From assembly GCA_000969725.1 (NCBI GenBank), contig JXSR01S035327.1: a DNA stretch of 41,532 nucleotides. One strand, written 5' to 3'. Shown piece after piece: positions 1 through 13,500 of the stretch. Source of the DNA: Ophiothrix spiculata. Lineage: Eukaryota > Echinodermata > Ophiuroidea > Amphilepidida > Ophiotrichidae. How positions within the stretch are numbered: position 1 is the first letter of the stretch; each line of letters opens with the position of its first letter. Made by a program: the position numbers and the translations under genes. A model generated the notes under the pieces. It searched no databases and was not told where the DNA came from. It worked only from the letters and a program-made list of their open reading frames with translations.

Positions 1-258
1 CTCAAGAAGGGAAGGCGACTGTCTAGAGAAAATAATTGTTCAAGGAATGATGGAAGGACATCGCAGAAGAGGCAGGCAGAAAACCCGCTGGATAGATGGC
101 ATTAGAGAATATACTGGCCTATCTGTCAATGCAGCCTACCGTTATGCTCAAGATCGGCACAGTTGGAACGACATCATCAAAAGGGTCACAACGGGTCAGT
201 CATTATCATCAAAAGGGTCACAACGGGTCAGTCATGACTCATAGGACGACGACGACGA
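1..258 (+). mobile_element. 3' end of a non-LTR retrotransposon (endonuclease/reverse-transcriptase ORF C-terminus)
   Basis: From base 2 the plus strand is open and codes a C-terminal tail typical of LINE polyproteins: a CLEK..I.G motif, then RRRGRQKTRWIDGI, TGLS and AQDRHSWN. Family members keep RRGR..K.RW.D.I...TGLS...A..DR..W at the C-terminus. The end is a 32-bp tandem duplication (about 174-237) followed by a GAC-repeat tail (244-261). The rest of the element lies left of the window. Confidence 0.75.
174..237 (+). repeat. 32-bp tandem duplication at LINE 3' end
   Basis: A segment starting TCATCAAAAGGGTCACAACG occurs at 174 and again at 206. It is followed by a short (GAC)n tract. It duplicates the last coding bases of the LINE remnant. 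Confidence 0.85.
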
Positions 259-1461
259 CGACATTTACCTGTTTTCTCTTGTTTTAGATAGACCTTTCTA
301 AATTCAAATCATGTATCTCCATGAAATCAGAATGATGAACAAGACCAAGTGAAGATCATCTAGAGGGACAGGGACCCTTACTGGTAGAGATGGCTTGATT
401 TTATGACCCTAAATATCAGTTGTGCAAATTGTGCTGAAATTACCCCTTTTTCTGAGAACTTCATTGCAACTTGTTGGTTAAGATTATAAGGCCTAGATAA
501 TTGTACTTTGTAATTTTTGTAGTCATTTTCATCCAGCATTTTTCTCATGGTCTTTCATTTTCACTTGGGATAATTGGGAACTTCATTTTGTTTAAATTTT
601 CATTCGGAAGGAACATTTTTATTTTTATTTTTTCTCACAGTCTAAAATGTTTGCCATGGTGTAAATGTTTATGTTCATAATGGAGAAATAGTTTTTGCAT
701 CACTGCACATTTTGCAATGATACTCACCTGTAGTATTTTGATAATTCATAGTACATTACTTTCATTGGTAATTGTTGTTTTCAAACAATACCATAATTAC
801 CTTGGTCTTTTCATTATAATTTCGGACATGAAAGTCATCCTTGGTCTTTTCATTATAATCTGAAATCTGTCCTTGGCAGGTACTGTGGATTTTATTTTGT
901 TGAAAAGATTTGCTGACTACTTCATTTTTCTCCAATGAGAAACATTTTCATTTGGAATTTTTGTCACTGTCTTGATTTTTTATCATTCTAATTGTAGCGG
1001 ATTATTCGGATCAATAATATCGTCTGGGAACTCGAGGTCAATATGCATTCAGCTGTCTGGATTTTAAAAATGGTAAAAATAACGAACTATATCTGGCGCT
1101 TTTTACGCTGATTTTTAAGATAAGCAAGCATATGATTGTTTCAAATAATTCTTGGACATGAACATTAAGAGCCTAGTGTAACACAATTGTGTTCATGTAA
1201 TTGATGCAAGTTCACAACATCACTTTGTGGGTGGGAGTGCAGTGTCGCAGTACTGTGGATTACTAATTGGAAATGGTGCTGCATATTTCCCCGTGGTCCA
1301 TTCTTGTAAAAACTTGTGGACACGTGGTGGTTGATGTTCATGTCTGAAATAATTTGAAGCAGTAATACCAATTTATTCTTCAAGTCCCCTCCCCCTTCAC
1401 ACACAAAAGTAATTTTTATCATTATCGATCTTTCAGTTTAATCTGCAATAAGTTTTTGATC
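259..1461. other. Upstream region of the RNF213-like gene
   Basis: No coding region recognised. There is a short direct repeat (CCTTGGTCTTTTCATTATAA, at about 801 and 839). A pyrimidine-rich tract ends in CTTTCAG at 1436, compatible with a 3' splice site just before the start codon. I see no clear TATA element or CpG-rich promoter, so the true promoter may lie further upstream. Confidence 0.5.
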
Positions 1462-1567
1462 ATGGCTTCATATCAAAGAACATGGTGTAAATGCTGTGGT
1501 CATGAAGTAAACCCAAGGGCTAAGTTCTGCCAAGAATGTGGAACACAAGTAGCTGCATTCAGCCAAG
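1462..1567 (+). CDS. RNF213: RNF213-like exon 1: N-terminal zinc ribbon
   Basis: Codes residues 1-35 and the first base of codon 36. The protein begins MASYQRTW and has C9-x2-C12 and C23-x2-C26 in a short zinc-ribbon pattern, like the ribbon that starts vertebrate RNF213. I chose the ATG at 1462 because the codon two places upstream in the same frame is TTG, not a normal animal start, and the ribbon follows at once. The donor is CAAG/GTAAGC, phase 1. A pyrimidine-rich stretch ending in AG at 1436 could be a 3' splice site, so this exon may begin at 1437 after a non-coding exon. Confidence 0.8.
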
Positions 1568-4500
1568 GTAAGCAAGTGTTTATGCTTGAATCCCATTTTT
1601 ATGACATTCAAGACAATTCAAAATCCCTAATAATAAATTTAATAATAATAAATTTGTGACTTTCTCCCACTAAACCCGGACAAAGTCGCCAGAACACTTA
1701 CAGAGATATAGCCCAATAAACTTGTCACAAATCAATAGAAAACAAAGGAATTTTCAACCTAAATGTCAATTTTTGACAGACAAAACATTGAGCAATCCTG
1801 GAATATGATATATCATTGGAAAGCTTATAATTTTGCCATTTTAAATTTGATAAAATTTGAAAAATGGATTTGTCTGACTTTGTCCTGGTATCGACAGAGC
1901 ATGTCACCTATGGCAGACTGGTTTGTGTGTCAGTCTGGTGTGTGTGGGGTGTCTGTCAAACATTAAGTTTTCACATACTCAACACTCCTTCAATCTACTC
2001 TTAATTTGAAGATCCTCATTAGGCAGATTTTAATGAAACCGGATGAGGAAAAGGGTACTAACATTCACAGACATGAGATGAGTGTCAGATAAAATGTCAA
2101 TCGAGCACCTAATAAATGGATGTCCATCTTGCTGGGTGAGAATTTTCGAAAACCTTGAATTAGTAGTAGTTTTACCTAGGCAATCATCTGAGCCATCATA
2201 TAGACATATTTGGCCATGCATGAAGTGCATTAAATAAGAGCAGGAGAGCAATTTCAAAAATGTCGTAAGTACAAGAACATTCCAAATATCTGTATCTTTT
2301 CTTTTAAAGCATTTTTTTGAAAATCTTAAAAACAGGTTTAAGAATATATCAAGACAGAGATTCTTTGAAGTCTAGCTCAAGTCACAACATTTTATGATAA
2401 AATGTTAAATATTGCTTTCGAAAAGTTGACATATCTTCTAGTGATGGTGTCGACGTCATAAGTATGTTCTTTAAATACTTCCATCTACATAACACTAATA
2501 GTTTGCAACAGCTTATTCATAATATCTTTATTTTTTGTTTATGCCATCCTGCAGGTGGAGATGGACACTTCCATGGTATGCCAAGGCCCAACCGGCCTCC
2601 CTGGCCAGCTCATCCAATACCTTGGCCGCCTCAGCAGTACATGCATCCGAATATGCAACATCCTTACTTTGTTCCTCCTCACATACAGCAGCAGCAACTC
2701 CAATACCTATGGTATATGGGTATGGTAAGAGGTGCATCTCCTATACCTGTAGCAAATCAGCAACAAAGACAGCTGAATGTCAATATTACAGAGATACCTT
2801 CATCAGAAATTGACAGATCATTGCCAGCACATATCCAGCAAACGGTACAAGCTGGTCAAGTCATGGAAAAGTGTCAAACCAGACAAGTCAATGAAAATTT
2901 TCAAATGAGACAACTCCAAAAAAGTGTGCAAACAGGCCAACATCGGGAAAGTGGTCAAATAGGCCAACTCCAGGAAAGCATAAAAGACCAGGAAAATGTT
3001 GAAACTAGCCAACTCCAGGATGGTGTTCAAACAGGCCAGGAAAGTGTTCAAACAGGCCAACTCCAGAAGAGTGTTCGAGTAAGCCAATCAAAGGAGAGTG
3101 TTCAAACAGGCCAACTTCAGGAGAATGTTCAAACAAGCCAACTCCAGGAAAGCATGACAGGCGAGGGAAATGTTGAAACTAGCCAACTCCAGGAAAGTGC
3201 TCAAACAGGCCAAGAAACTGTTCAAACAGATCAATTCAAGGAGAGTGTTCGAATAAACCAACCTAAGGAGAGTAGTCACACAGGCCAACTCAAAGAGAGT
3301 GATCAAACAGACCAGCTCCAGGAAAGCATAACAGGCCAGAAAAATGTTGAAACTAGCCAACTCCAGGAAGGTGTTCAAACAGGCCAGCTCCAGGAAAGTG
3401 CTCAAACACGCCAACACAAGAAAAGCATTCAAACATGCCAAGGAACTGTTCAAACAGATCAACCTCAGAAAAACGTTCAAACAGGCGAACTACAGGAAAG
3501 TGTTCAAGTGAATCAACACCAGGAAAGCAGTCAAACAGACCAGCACCAGGAAAAACTGCAAACAGACCAACTCCAGCAGATTTCCACCAAGGGCTCAACC
3601 ATAGCTCCTGTTTGTGAACCAGACATAGTTGTAATTGGTGAAGATTTGCCCCAATCACAGAGCTCTAAAAAGCAAGAAATTGTCAACAGTGTATTAGACA
3701 ATCCAAAAAATTCACTGCAGGATCAAAAAGAATCCAAGTCTGAACAACAGGAAGTTAGTGAAGTGACCACTAATCCTTCTACAAGTAAAGGACAACACCA
3801 CCACCTTGCTGACAACCAAGGAGAATCAAGGACCAATAATAGAGAAACGGATCAAACTCAAATGCTTGTATCTCATTCAAATGAAAACAAGACATCAAAT
3901 GATTCAAATTCTGAGAACAATGCTTCTACTGGAAATCAAAATCCCCAAAGGTCACTTTGTAAACCAACAGATAAAAGTAAACCCTTGCAACCTGAAAAGA
4001 ACAGAGCAGATAATGGTGATCAACAAACAGATAACAAAGTACAAGAAAATCAAAGAATCGAGATGGAATTGAAAGAACTTAGTAATCAGCTTAAGAATGT
4101 CAACATTAGTGAACAACAAATCAGTAGACCAAATCAAGAGCCTATGCCAGGGCAACAGGCAAATGATCAAACAATTGGACCAAAAGCTACAACCGTACTT
4201 GACCAACAGATGAATGATCAGAATAGTGGACCTAGACAAGCACCTATGCTGGAACAACAGGCAAATGATCAAAGAAGTGGACCTAAACCTGCACCCATAC
4301 TTGAACAACAGGAAAATGATCAGAATAGTGGGCCAAAACAAGAACCTAATCAAGAACATCAGGCAAATGATCAAATGGGATCAAAAGCTACACCTATACT
4401 TAAACAACAGGCAGATGATCAAAGCAGGGGACCTAAAGCTACACCTGTACAAACACCTAATCAAGAACAGCAGGCAAATGATCAAAATGTACTTCAGGCG

Positions 4501-7500
4501 AATGATAAGAGTGGACCTACACAAGCACCTATGCTAGGACAACAGGCAAATGATCAAAGAAGTGGACCAAAACCTACATCTGCACTTAAACAACAGGATA
4601 AGGTCGGCAAACCGAAGATAGCCCCAGAACAACAGGCAAATGGTCAGGGCAGTGAGCCAAAACAGGTGTTTGGACAACAGGCTAGCATAACTGGGAATGT
4701 AGAGTATGCATTTGAAGTAACGAGTAGATGTCCACAACAAACAACAGATGCACTAAAGTCTAAACAAAATCAAGATGCGATCGCATCTTCATCAACACAT
4801 CATGCAAAAAGTGGTCATGCGAAAGAAAGTGGTCTCTTAAAAGAAGGTCATGATGGTCAAAACAATACCTCGTCAGATAGGACGACAACATCAAAACCTG
4901 CAACAAATGAGGTGGACGATGATGGTCCACCCCTACCTCTACCTGATCAGGATACAAAACAGAAACATGCACATAGTGATTCTGATGGTAAGGGAAAGAA
5001 GTCAAATTCCGATGGAGGAAACAGCTCAACTTCTTCAAAGTCAGCTAGCAGTGCTCCAGACACTGGGGGAAATGGTCAACCCAAGAAGGATAATGAGGGC
5101 AAAACAGATAATGAAGAAAAGAAGAAATTGGTTGACTTGGCCAATGAACACATTCAAGGTAGGTCTCTTTTGACAAGGTAAATGTTGCATTTTAACCAAA
5201 GTTATGTCAAAATTGTGCAATACACATTTTCTTTTAGCTAAATTTTTCCAGAAGTCTTTGGAAATTTAATGCTGGGAGTTATACGAAGAACTAAAATTTC
5301 TGGTAATAAGTTTAGTTCACAAATTCTGAAAATGTCCCATGACCCAACAATTTCACACAAAGTGTGTAAGCTGGAGGCAAACAAATAGTCATTGTTGATC
5401 TAAAAATAACTAAATTGGCTTTTATCTATAACTTTAACCCGTCTTTGATAATGATGCATAGATTGCAAATGCAAATAATTTGAATAATGATAACAAGCAA
5501 ATTTACAGAAATATTTATAAATCTAAGTGAGTAAAAAGATTTACACAAATATAGCCATAACCATTTTTACCATTTTTCTGAAATCAGACCCATAACAAGA
5601 GGAAGTTGGGGACTTAGTTTCAAAATATTCCTTTTGGTTAACCCTAAAGTAATTTTGAAAAAGTAACAAGCACAACAACAACAACAACAACAACAACAGT
5701 ATTAACAAGGACAGCAATGTCACAATGACAGTGACATCATTAAGGACAAAAACAACAATGTTCAACACTTGAAAAAAAGAACAAAATGTGTGTTCAGAAA
5801 GGTTTTGGTAGTTTTGAAATGAACTCATGGGTCTGTATTCCAGAAAGATGTTTAGCTAAACCAGGGTTTAACTGAGCATCAACTGTCCAGGAATGATACA
5901 CATCATTGCAGCTTTCAAGCAGAACAGTTCAATGAGTCATGCTGTTGACGATAAATAAAACCTTGGTTTAGCTAAACGCCTTTCTGGAATACGGGCCCAT
6001 GGTGTTTTGGCGAGATTATTTTGGATTTTAAGGGAACGTTTGCTCTAAAAATGTTGGGGAAAACCACCTTACCCTTCTTCCTCATCCTTTTTGGCTGCCA
6101 AAGGTTATAAAGCTATTTTTAACCATTTGGCTGGGAGCATATGGGTTGTATCACTTCATTAATGGCTTAAGTAAAGCTGAGTTTTGACAATTCCTCAATC
6201 AATAACTTAGTACTAGCTATGTATTATCCATAGAAAAAAAGCTTTAACTCTGAAAAAGGTGCATACCTGTCAAGTCTCCAGCTTTTTGGTAGCCCTCCAA
6301 ATCTCCCGATTGGGTAGCCATATCTCCCGCTTTTAGAAAATATTTCCCGCTATCTCCCGCTTTGAAAAAAACTTTTGAAAAAATATGTAGCGCTAACTCT
6401 CGCTTTGAAAAAAAAAATTGTTGCGAAATTGAAAATCAAACCGATTTTGCGCTTGTGAGACCTTTTTTATTAGCTTGTAAGTTTTCAAAAATTTTGGGTG
6501 TACCTTTTGGGCCTTATATGTCATGTTATCCATAAATTTAAAGTGATTACAGAAGTCTCCCGCATCAAAATTTGAAAATGTTGATAGGTATGAAGGTGCA
6601 ACATAAAATGCCTCATTATTATTGTTATGATTATTGTAGTCAAATATAAGCAATTATTTGAGTACAACTCTTCCTATTTCAGGTGTGAAGAAAGATCAAG
6701 GAGCTGGAAAAGGTAGTGATCTAGATGCCACAGGAACAAATGATGACAATAAACCTGCAAATGCTACGGTAAGAATTTAAGAATACCCATCCCATGCATT
6801 ATATTTTTGTGGAGTAAGTTTGCCTGAGTGCTACATTGTTTAACTAGAGAGTAAGGGGGGTGCGGAAGGGGGGGCGCGCATCCCGGTGGTTTACAACAAA
6901 TATAAATAGAATAAAGAAAAAAGAAATAAAAACAATTGGAAAAAATATGAAAGAAGTGTGCAGTAGTCCTAATTACTGCTAGTAAAACATTTGGCGGCCT
7001 GTCCGATATAGGCAGGTGCCCCTTGACCCGTCTCTGTTTTAGACTAGGATTTATTGCGCACCCCGGGGGTACATAATCCTGGCTACGGGGTATAATGCAT
7101 GTAGCGGTACGTTTCACAAGCACTGGAAGTGCTGTAAAAATGTGAAACGGATTGGCTTTCACACAAACCATAGTGTAGCCACAAGCATCAACTGAAAAAA
7201 AGTGAATGGAAAAACTTAATCTTCAAAAATGTGGAAAAAATACTTTATTTCTAGATCATCATTTTATATACCTTTAATTACAGAATACCTTAAAGCCAGT
7301 CTTGAGGAGAGCCACTTTTCCAGTACTATGTGAAATTGTTGATAACTATCTCATATTATATACCTCATATATAGAATACTGTCCGCTGATTGGTTAAAAG
7401 TGAGGGCTTGGATTTGACTAGGCCCAGGGCATATTTTTTACTAGGCCCGCTCAACATATTTTGCGCCGCCGGTGTAACACGAGCAATACGCACAAACTAT

Positions 7501-10500
7501 ATTGACCATCGGGCGTCTTAAGTGCAAAAATGGTTCTTTTAACCAACCAAATGACAAAAAATCTATATATTCGGTATATAAAACGAATATTGACTGCTTT
7601 TTCTTCGGGGCATGGTTTAAATTATTTCCCCTCGGTGATCTCAAAACCATGAATATATCCTCAGCATGGTTTTGAGATCACCTCGGGAAAATATTTTAAA
7701 CCATGCCCCTCAAAGCAGTCAATATTTCTATACTGTAAGTGGTAATATTGTGCTGCATTTATTTTTGCACTTTTTGCCCTCAATATGTCTTGCACGAAGA
7801 TAAATGCACCCCCCCCCAAAAAAAAAATAAATAAAAAAAATAAAGTGTTAGTACTATGCTGTGTGCAAAAATTACTGAGCATGAAAATGTTTATGTTTAC
7901 AACTCAGATATTTTTGGGAGTAAACATTATGGATTTCATTGCGGTTTTTACATGTTCACTGGAGTTGATCATCCTCTTATTAAAGTATGAGGGTTAAAGT
8001 TTAGTACATCTTAACTGTACTCTGGCGACAAATTGGTAATTTGGCTGAGAATGTGGCTATATCGAGCCAGTCAAGCACTTTAACTTGCATACGCACAATT
8101 TGACGGAAAATTTAACAGTCAATTAATTGTCAATTGATTCTAGCAAGTGACCAGAACAGAGCGGGTCATTACGCACTCCTGCAGAATTGGCAATGTCCCT
8201 AATTAGCCAAATTTTTAGAGTGCAAGTAGTCCCGTTTCCTATCTGTACTTTCTTTAACCTGTGATACTAACAATATTGTTTCTTTCAGCCTGAGATTGCG
8301 TATAGGAAAGAAGACAATCCTGAAGAGTCATATCATGAAGGAAAGAATACAACAGGAAAGAAAAAGAAGAAGAAGAAGAACAAAAAGGACAAGTAAGGAT
8401 TGGTCTTGTAACATTAAAGTGAATTATATCAACTCAACCTGTGTCCAGATATCTAGGTTTGGAGATTACGAAGTAATCAACTGATGCAAAAGTCTTTATT
8501 CTTTGTAGTAAAAATAATTCCTCTGTCTTAAAACCGTTTCCTTTAACTGTTTGTACTGATTTGATAGTGATTAAACAAGCAGATATCAAGGGGAGAATGC
8601 TTGTATGGGACACAATATTTCAGCCAATTCACTCTCATTATTAAAGGGACTATCCTAGATTCCACTTAGAATGAAAAACTTGTTAAAATGCTCTAAAATG
8701 TACAAAAAATTACACAGAAATGGCTCAAATTGAGAGAGAATTTACAATATATCATTCTGTGCTGGTGGTGTGACTATCCTGTGTTTACTTTTCTAAATCC
8801 TAATTTTGTACCTCAGATGGATTTACCAGACAAGCTCCATGAGATAATATAATACATATTAAAACAGAAACAATTTCATCAAAAATAATTTGTTTACCCC
8901 TCACAGGTGTAGAAACAAGGGTTTTTTTTAAATTTTAAATTAGAAACACTGTTTTTTCAACAGTTTTTGCGCCGACTTCAAAAATTCAAGTTGGTAAAGA
9001 ATTGCATTTTTCTCCAATATTCCTCAAAATCATGGAAAACTACTGGTAGATTATATTACTATAAACATGTTCTATTGATTCATGTAAAAATAATATGTAG
9101 GGAAGAATTTAGGCCAGTCCCTTTTATATTTGATACATGGAACCAGATAGTTTTAGATTAGAAGGGACTGGCCTATTTTCCACCCACACAGTTTTTACAT
9201 GAATCAATAGAACATGTAATATAACCTACCAGTAGTTTTCCCTTAATTTGTGGAATAATGGAAAAAAATTGCAATTCAAAACTTTTGATTGAATTGTTTT
9301 TGTTTTTATATATGTTAAATTGTATAAGCTCTGTTTGATCTTTCAGCTGGTAAATCCTTCTTAGGTTCAAATTTAGGATGTAGAAAACACTGGACCTAGT
9401 CATACCTAGCCATCACAGAATCGGAAAATCAATTCTTTATCAATTTTAGCCTTTTCTGTGAGATTGTTGTACTTTATAAAATTTTACTACATTTGATAAC
9501 TTTATTAAGAGCATTTCAATAAGTTTTTTTTTATTCTGGTTAGAATCTAGGCTAGTCCCTTTAACAATTTCACCACCCCAAAATTGTGGACATAAGGTTC
9601 AAAGTCTATGAACTATGCCAAATAAATATCAAGCTTTAAAATTATCTTGATTTTCAAACTATGCCTTTTAAAATATTTCACAAAAGTCACATATAATATC
9701 ATACATTGTGAAGACTTTAGTGTTGAGATTTTTTTATAGGAGTCACATTGAAAGACACAATTTTAATTGAAAAAATATATATATAGCATAAATAGCTCAT
9801 TATTTCATGTTCTGTAAATGTGCAACACAAATAATTTAAAATAGGCTCCTTATTCAGGAAACAAAAGGCCTTTAGCCTTGTACAGAATTAAATTACTTGC
9901 GATACACTTACAAAAAGATAAAAACTGCAGCAATATGACCAAGTCATATTACACAAGCATGGATCACATCATGCAATCAACCTGTAATGTACCCATAGAT
10001 TTATAGAGGAGATTCCATGCTTGCTGCCATTCTTATTATGGGATGGGAATACAATTGGGGGGGGGGGTACTTGGGTTTTTGATGATTATTTTGTATCTTA
10101 TCATATTGTGTGAATATTGAAAATATGCACACACGCTTTGCATTCAGATTGGCGTATACATCAATTGCGCAAGTTATTATTTGCGCAGTTTGTCTTTACG
10201 CACAACCAAATTTTGGCACCTTGAGTTAATTTTGGGAGGAAACAAATTTTCCAGAATACCCCAAATTTGAGCTGCATTGCTGACGACACCATTGTGCGTG
10301 CTGACATATGAAGTCCAGGATCTCCGCTCTATATCTATGAATGTACCCTTGGTTACAGGCAAATCAATGGTCCACAATCCACAATATGATCCCTTTTTAA
10401 TATGTTTCATTTGATTTTCAGAGGAAATGATCAGGAAAATCAGCAGCATCATCCATCTGCATCAGGAGATGGTGCTTCATTCATTCCACCAGGTCTCCGA

Positions 10501-13500
10501 GTGACACCAGGTCAAGGAGTGCAGATTCATTTCCATACGATAGTCTCACCAGAATTTAAGTACAATCCTAAAACAGACAAAGCTGTCGTTGTCATGGGAG
10601 GAGTGGACTTTGGTGAATGGAAGCATCACTGTGTAGAACTAAAGAAAGAAAAGTACATGGGTCCTTTAGCTTTTTTCTGTAATATGTGTAAAAGTGGTAG
10701 CTAAATATAAAACTGAAGCTTAATAAATTAACAATGAAACTTAAACTATTATAGACCATTCCTATAAGTAGCATGTTGATGCCACTGGGGGATATTGGAA
10801 CTATATTCAGAAGTTCTGATACTCTCATCTGTGGAAATATGCTAATTATAAAAATGGTCCAAAACTTGTCAAATATGGTCTTAAACTATTTTAGTGGTAC
10901 AAAATATTCATTATTCATTATACACTCTGAGTTAAGTGCGCATTGAAATTGTAAATCTAATTGGACAGTTGGTAACTAATGCGCATTTATTAATCTTGTC
11001 TGGTTGCACACTGTGTATTACATACACAGTCAGGGAAGCAGGTGGCGCAGCGGGACTTCCCTCGCCTTGCACCAATGAGCCCAGGACCATGTGAGGGGTT
11101 CGAACCCCGGTCCAGGTGCTGTATGTGCAATTGGTTGCCAGTCCAAACTTGCTACCGCAGGTTTTCCTCCGGGTGCTCCGGTTTTCCTTCTGCACTAAAA
11201 CTGGCAAATAAATCTGACCATCTGACAGAGGACCCTCATGGAAAGCAGTGCTAGACACTGATGAGGCTATCCTCTATAAATATGTCATATTTATTTATTT
11301 ATTTATTCATAGTGCGTTGCACAATTCCATGTGCGTAACATGCTTGCTCTTGTATGGCAAGTTTCATTTTAAAAGAAAGGTAAATCTAAATTACAAAGAT
11401 TAATATGAGATGAAAAATGGTTGAATTTTCTATGGTTTATTGAAATAGCAAACACATTTTTAAATAATTATGCTGTTTAATTCCTTTACAATTTTATTCT
11501 TATCATTGCCTTGTATTAACTAGATTAATAACTGCTCTTTACATGGTGCTTGTGAAATTGTACAAAAATAATGCACCTATAGTCGAAGTTGTCCAACTGC
11601 GGACAACTCCAACTTCAGCACGCGGTGCATTATTTTTGTACAATTTCACTCGTGTCAAGTAACACACAGTTATAAATCTATAATTAGGTTCAGCATTGGT
11701 ATAGTATGGGAAATAATGGGCAAAAACATCATATCAAGGCAAAATGACATGCATGACAGTTTGTGTGTAATAATTAGAGATTAATAACTGTTTATTACTT
11801 GACGCGAATGAAATTGTACAACAATAATGCACCGTGTGCTGAAGTTGGAGTTGTCCGCAGTCACGAGGCGCAGCCGAGTGAGTTGGACAACTCTGACTTC
11901 AGCACAAGATGCATTATTTTTGTACAATTTCACGAGCGCCAAGTAAAGAGCAGTTATTAATCTAATTCATACACGACAACGATTAGAATAAAAATGCAAA
12001 GAAATTAAACGGCATAATTATTTTAAAATATGTTTGCTACTTCAATAAAACATAGAAAATACAACCATCCATCAGCCCATGTTTTATTGTAATTTAGATT
12101 TACCTTTCGTTTAAAATGAAACTTGCCATACAGGTGCGAGCATGTTACGCGTACGCGTACATAGAATTGTACAACGCACTACGCGATACGCACCGTGCAA
12201 CTAGACGAGATTAATGAATGCGTATAAGTTACCAACTGGCCAATTAGATTTACAATTTCAACGCGTACCTAACGCAGAGTGTATGAATTTTCTTTACCAT
12301 ACCATGTACCTTCAACTCATACAATAATACTTCGCATCTCTTTTTTCAGGGATATTTCAAATGATTACATATTGATCTCAGGTTCAGCCAGCTTTCAAAT
12401 ATCAAGTTTGAAAGGAAAGAACATCAGCTACAAATATCAGATAGTCAAAAGTGACAAGACTGTTCAATGGGAATACATCTACAAACCATATGGGATTTGG
12501 AACCGCACAATGCATATCCCTGATCACCTATGCATTAATGGAGGTTAGTTCAGACGAGGAGATTAATCAGGTCTTGGGCTTGTTTTTCAGGGCTGTAATT
12601 TCCATCCAAAAATGGATTTATCAATGATTTCAAACTTACTGTCACCAGAACTTGAAAATTCAAACAGTTGAATTAACAATTTATTCTAAGCAAAGGTATG
12701 GGTAGAGATAACTTCATAATCAATTTAATGTTAAAAGTCAATACTTGTTTATTGACACCTAACGTTGCTCAATTTATGCCCCCCAGTTTTCAATTTTAAA
12801 TTTGACTTGAAAATACCCCCTGCTTGAAAAGCATGTTTTTTATATCTAGATATCGTTTATCAAGCTAAAAATTTGAATATATATTGTTATTTTGTTGTAG
12901 AACTCGGATTATCTGATCAAATGCTTGAAAAGCATATTTTTTTTTATGTCTAGTTATCTTTTATCAAGCAAAAATTTCCATCCAAGGATTCCAAGCATGG
13001 TATCTGAAAATTTGCTGAATTGCTGAATAACCCAATGGCAATTTTATAGTCATTCATCATTTTCCATTGTCATGTTGACGTAATTACTATACTTCCCGTC
13101 AGTATTAATGGTCAGCTCGAACTTTCTGCATCAAAACTGATCCTTGGCATAAGAATTCCGTAACTCCTGACCATTGCTTACGTTTGACCAATCAGCACGT
13201 AGAAGCTCGTTAGTCTGAAAGATGTGAATACTCTACAGATTTTGCTAAATATAGCATTTTGGAAAACTTCTGATAAGATCACACTATCTTTAGTGCAGGC
13301 CTTCTCAAATAGCGGCCCGCGGGCCAAATACGGCCCGCAAACAACTTTTATTTGGCCCTTCGATCGCCTCTGGAATAAAGAAGTATATAGGAAAAGCATT
13401 GAGAAAGGTCTTAATTTGGCCCTCCAAGATGTATTTTGAACTGGCGTTTGTCCTTAATGGCCCGTCAACAAATTTAATTGAGAACCCCTGCTTTAGTGGT

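Larger units (their letters stand above)
8393..10421 (+). other. Intron 4
   Basis: Holds the head-to-head MITE pair (listed), an AT-rich stretch 9567-10050 without recognised content, and a run of about twelve G at 10056-10067. No coding region seen. Confidence 0.55.
10921..12283. mobile_element. 1.36-kb foldback element with nested hairpins
   Basis: The left arm begins TACACTCTGAGTTAAGTGCG; the right end is the inverted TACACTCTGCGTTAGGTACG form. Matching continues inward (for example TTGAAATTGTAAATCTAATT, GGCAAGTTTCATTTTAAA, AATAATTATGC) to a centre near 11735. Both ends show TA. Each arm includes its own smaller hairpin (11521-11690 and 11773-11963). A SINE interrupts only the left arm (11033-11311). 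Confidence 0.8.

Noticed and set aside
1456-1461. Start of exon 1 two codons earlier
   Set aside because: The codon at 1456 is TTG, not ATG; the first ATG in frame is at 1462.
2528-4740. Long minus-strand open frames opposite exon 2
   Set aside because: They are rich in Leu/Phe/Cys only because they are the antisense of the Gln/Ser repeat codons. They have no domain and follow the sense repeat period.
7441-7882. Two minus-strand open frames in the hairpin region
   Set aside because: They overlap the inverted repeat and simple tracts and have no domain features.
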